Assembly (NCBI RefSeq): GCF_007679965.1
Contig: NZ_VEHL01000014.1
Location: 62,001-126,000 of the forward strand
Length of the DNA stretch: 64,000 nucleotides
Source: Bordetella genomosp. 13
GTDB taxonomy: Bacteria; Pseudomonadota; Gammaproteobacteria; Burkholderiales; Burkholderiaceae_B
Reading direction: 5' to 3'
Positions 61,640 to 64,000 of the stretch are shown one piece after another. A model generated the notes under the pieces. It was not told the DNA's origin and made no database searches. It saw nothing but the letters and a program-made list of their open reading frames with translations. A program made the translations under genes and the position numbers. The stretch's first letter is position 1; every line of letters begins with the position of its first letter.

Positions 61640-62023
61640 ATGGCCGTAAGTCCGCTTCATCCTGCCGTCTCGGCTCCCGTGGCACAAGCCGCGGCCCCGA
61701 TCGCTCCCATCGTGGTCGATTCCGCCGTGGCCGTCACTCCCGCGGCCGGCGCCACCGACGGCAACGGCGCCCGCGACGCGGCCTCCGACCCCTCGCAGCA
61801 GCCGCAGACCATCGAGAAGGCGCTGGACGACATCAACGAGCAGATGAAGGCCTGGGCCACCCAGCTCCAGTTCGAGATCGATCCGGACATCAACCGCGTG
61901 GTCGTGTCGGTGGTCGATTCCAAGAGCGGCGACGTCGTGCGCACCATCCCCTCGGATGCCGTGCTGCGCATCGCGAAGATGATCGTGAAGCTGCAGGGCA
62001 ACGCGGTGGAAACCTCGGCCTGA
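61640..62023 (+). CDS. flaG: Flagellar protein FlaG
   Basis: A 127-residue FlaG-family protein. The N-terminal half is Ala/Pro/Val-rich and probably disordered. The C-terminal half is QTIEKALDDINEQMKAWATQLQFEIDPDINRVVVSVVDSKSGDVVRTIPSD in consecutive blocks, the conserved FlaG domain. FlaG affects filament length in several species. It begins flaG-fliD-fliS and is preceded by a sigma-28-type promoter. Confidence 0.92.
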   Translation: MAVSPLHPAVSAPVAQAAAPIAPIVVDSAVAVTPAAGATDGNGARDAASDPSQQPQTIEKALDDINEQMKAWATQLQFEIDPDINRVVVSVVDSKSGDVVRTIPSDAVLRIAKMIVKLQGNAVETSA

Positions 62024-62066
62024 CCGGTGCCGGATCCCAGGAATACGCCACGGAATATGCCAGGCG

Positions 62067-62102
62067 AACGCACCAAAATGGTGCGTTTAAATCAAGTTTT
62101 TT
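62067..62102 (+). terminator. Attenuator-like hairpin between flaG and fliD
   Basis: AACGCACCA-AAA-TGGTGCGTT is a perfect nine-pair stem followed by TAAATCAAG and then TTTTTT. The T-run is offset by about nine bases, so termination may be partial. It may set the flaG:fliD ratio. Confidence 0.6.
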
Positions 62103-62186
62103 GAAATAGCCCAACGTTATGCCGTTTCCCGGCCAATAGGTTGGACGGTTTTTTGACAGAATTCTATTGCTAGCAAGGAGTTTTTC

Positions 62187-63581
62187 ATGGCCACCATTAC
62201 CTCGCTGGGTGCCGGTACGTCGCTGGAGCTGGAGACTATCCTCAAGCAACTGGATGCCGCCAACCAGACCACCCTGGACGCGATCACCACGCGCCAGAAG
62301 AGCTATGAGGTAAAAGTTTCGTCGTTCAGCCAGCTGCAGAGCAGCGTCCAGTCCGTGCTGGACGCCGCCAAGGCCTTGGCCAATGTCGACACGCTGAATG
62401 CCGTCAAAAGCTCCGTCTCCGGCGACAGCGTCACGGTCTCCACCGCGTCCGGCGCCACGCCGGGCCAATATTCGATCACCGTCAATCAAGTCGCCACCGC
62501 GCAACGCCTGCAATCCAGCACGCCGATCGATCGCACTGTCGCCCACGGTACCGGCGGCACCATCGAGATCGAGCTGGAGAACGGTGAGAAAAGCACGATC
62601 AACCTCACCGACACGTCGATGGATGCCGTGGCCAAGGCCATCAACGCCAACGACAAGGCCGGCGTGCACGCCACCATCATCAACGATGGCGAAAACGGCT
62701 CTTATCTCATGCTGACCAGCAAGGAGACGGGCGAGAAGAACGCCATCGCCAAGATCACGGTCACCGGCAACAGCGGCGACCTGGCGTCCCTGCTGGACTA
62801 CGACGCCGCCACCCCCGGCGGCAACCTGAACCAGACCCAGGCTGCCAGGGACGCGAACGTCACCATCAACGGCGTCGCGGTCAAAAGCGCCTCCAACAGC
62901 ATCAGCGATGCCGTGGACGGCGTGACGTTCACCATCGCGCCCGACGCGGAGGTCAACGACAAGGCCACCGTCACGATCACGTCCGATCCGACCGCCATCA
63001 CCGACGCCGTAAAGAAGTTCGTCAACGCCTACAACTCGCTGCAGACCACGCTGTACAGCCTGACCTCCTTCGATGTGGACGCCGAGACGCAGAACCCGCT
63101 GACCGGCGACGGCACCGCCCGCAGTATCCAGACCAGCCTGGCAGGCGCCCTGCAGGTGGCAAGCGGCGAAGGCGCCATCCAGACGCTGGGCGCGCTGGGC
63201 ATCACCAGCAACCCCGACAAGGTCGCGGGCGTGGCGGGCACGCTGGCGGTCGATTCGGTCAAGCTCAACAAGGCCCTGGCCAGCAACCCCGCCGACGTGG
63301 CGCGCGTGCTGGCCGGCCCCAACGGCCTGGCGGCTTCCATCACCAAGGCCACCGACACCATCCTCGGCTCCAATGGCTCTATCAAGAACCGCCAGGACGG
63401 CTTGAAAGAGACCGTGGATTCGCTGAAGGAGCAGCATGACAACACCGAAGCCCGGATGGACGCCGAACTGGACAACATGCGTGCCCGATTCGTCGCCCTG
63501 AGCGTCATGGTGGCCCAGATGAACAGCACCAGCAGCTACCTCACCCAGCAATTCGCTTCCCTGTCCAAATCGACGTCGTAA
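62187..63581 (+). CDS. fliD: Flagellar hook-associated protein 2, filament cap FliD
   Basis: A 464-residue filament cap protein exported through the flagellar type III system. FliD_N is at the N-terminus (GTSLELETILKQLDAANQTTLDAITTRQKSYEVKVSSF, in two blocks). Repetitive beta domains make up the central part. The C-terminal coiled-coil region has NMRARFVALSVMVAQMNSTSSYL and the helices are heptad-like. AAGGAG precedes the ATG. It follows flaG and precedes fliS, its operon partner. Confidence 0.95.
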   Translation: MATITSLGAGTSLELETILKQLDAANQTTLDAITTRQKSYEVKVSSFSQLQSSVQSVLDAAKALANVDTLNAVKSSVSGDSVTVSTASGATPGQYSITVNQVATAQRLQSSTPIDRTVAHGTGGTIEIELENGEKSTINLTDTSMDAVAKAINANDKAGVHATIINDGENGSYLMLTSKETGEKNAIAKITVTGNSGDLASLLDYDAATPGGNLNQTQAARDANVTINGVAVKSASNSISDAVDGVTFTIAPDAEVNDKATVTITSDPTAITDAVKKFVNAYNSLQTTLYSLTSFDVDAETQNPLTGDGTARSIQTSLAGALQVASGEGAIQTLGALGITSNPDKVAGVAGTLAVDSVKLNKALASNPADVARVLAGPNGLAASITKATDTILGSNGSIKNRQDGLKETVDSLKEQHDNTEARMDAELDNMRARFVALSVMVAQMNSTSSYLTQQFASLSKSTS

Positions 63582-63596
63582 TCCTCTCGTCACACC

Positions 63597-64000
63597 ATGA
63601 CCTACGCCTCGCGCCGCCCGACGGGCTCTTATTCGGTTCGCTCCTATTCGGACATCGGCCTGGAAACCCAGGTGCTGAGCGCCGGCCCGGAACGGCTGAT
63701 CACGCTGCTGTTCAGCGGCGCGCGGGCGGCCATTGCGCAGGCGCGCATCCACATGGATGCCGGCCGCATCGCCGAACGCGGCGCGGCCATCAGCAAGGCC
63801 ACCCGCATCGTCGAAGAGGGCCTCAAGCAGGGGCTCAACGTGGAGGCCGGCGGCGAAATCGCCGAGAACCTCTCCCGCCTTTACGATTTCATCATCCGCG
63901 CACTGCTTACCGCCAACCTGAAGTCGGACGCCGAACAACTGGACGTGGCAGACCAGTTGCTCGCGGAACTGGCCGAAGCGTGGCAGCAATCGGTGGACGT
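63597..64000 (+). CDS. fliS: Flagellin export chaperone FliS (partial, cut by window edge)
   Basis: An open frame starts at ATG 63597, fifteen bases after fliD, and runs off the window after 134 codons with no stop. It reads SYSDIGLETQVLSAGPERLITLLFSGARAAIAQARIHM in the FliS region, with the conserved LI-x-LL-F-x-GA pattern. The helices that follow (EEGLKQGLNVEAGGEIAENLSRLYDFIIRALLTANLK) match FliS. It binds flagellin and prevents premature polymerisation. Full length cannot be judged. Confidence 0.92.
   Translation, partial: MTYASRRPTGSYSVRSYSDIGLETQVLSAGPERLITLLFSGARAAIAQARIHMDAGRIAERGAAISKATRIVEEGLKQGLNVEAGGEIAENLSRLYDFIIRALLTANLKSDAEQLDVADQLLAELAEAWQQSVD

Noticed and set aside
59200..62109. 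A 969-codon plus-strand frame through SPOR, folC and flaG
   Set aside because: It overlaps three recognised genes in other frames, with no protein family signal or ribosome site.

Overview
The window is 64 kb of GC-rich bacterial chromosome. It reads as a member of the Alcaligenaceae (Betaproteobacteria), most likely Bordetella or a close relative such as Achromobacter. The evidence is the codon and GC style plus the continuous minus-strand block rpsB-tsf-pyrH-frr-uppS-cdsA-dxr-rseP-bamA-skp-lpxD-fabZ-lpxA-lpxB-rnhB-rRNA/tRNA methyltransferase. I saw no rRNA or tRNA gene, CRISPR array, prophage or insertion sequence. The window is packed with genes and most of it is core genome.

Left third (1-30 kb), mixed housekeeping and accessory functions: a short-precursor M4 metalloprotease with a possible overlapping partner gene cut by the window edge; DoxX; a Pro/Ser-rich exported orphan; a periplasmic peroxiredoxin; ArsC-like protein; CaiB-type CoA transferase; a TPR protein; an exported DUF1800/DUF1501 pair; glutathione peroxidase; a divergent Lrp/DMT-transporter pair; a GST-GNAT-lplB-lplA cluster with a two-gene lipoate ligase; a DUF3298 lipoprotein; glutamate dehydrogenase; a periplasmic ankyrin protein; the mltG-tmk-holB-tatD group; ygfZ; a VIT1-type transporter; a valine catabolic group (isobutyryl-CoA dehydrogenase, 3-hydroxyisobutyryl-CoA hydrolase, MmsB, hotdog thioesterase); ratA-rnfH; smpB; a diguanylate cyclase; and stomatin/NfeD.

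Middle (30-44 kb): a class I amidotransferase; ppsA with its regulator ppsR divergent from it; two overlapping small lipoprotein genes; then the methyltransferase, rnhB and the lipid A/outer-membrane biogenesis genes up to bamA.

Right third (44-64 kb): rseP, dxr, cdsA, uppS, frr, pyrH, tsf and rpsB on the minus strand; then map and glnD divergent on the plus strand, marC and dsbB; then folC-SPOR-cvpA-purF on the minus strand. The window ends in the flagellar cap operon flaG-fliD-fliS, with a sigma-28-like promoter, and fliS runs off the edge.

No clearly novel multi-gene system is visible. The best leads are regulatory or structural. They are a LiuR-like palindrome before the valine genes, a long dyad between ppsA and ppsR, an AT-rich operator-like region before the ankyrin gene, and a sigma-28 promoter with an attenuator-like hairpin in the flagellar operon. 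Three further leads are short tandem repeat clusters (35.5, 55.3 and 56.9-57.1 kb), the two-gene lipoate ligase, and the protease gene with its overlapping partner.
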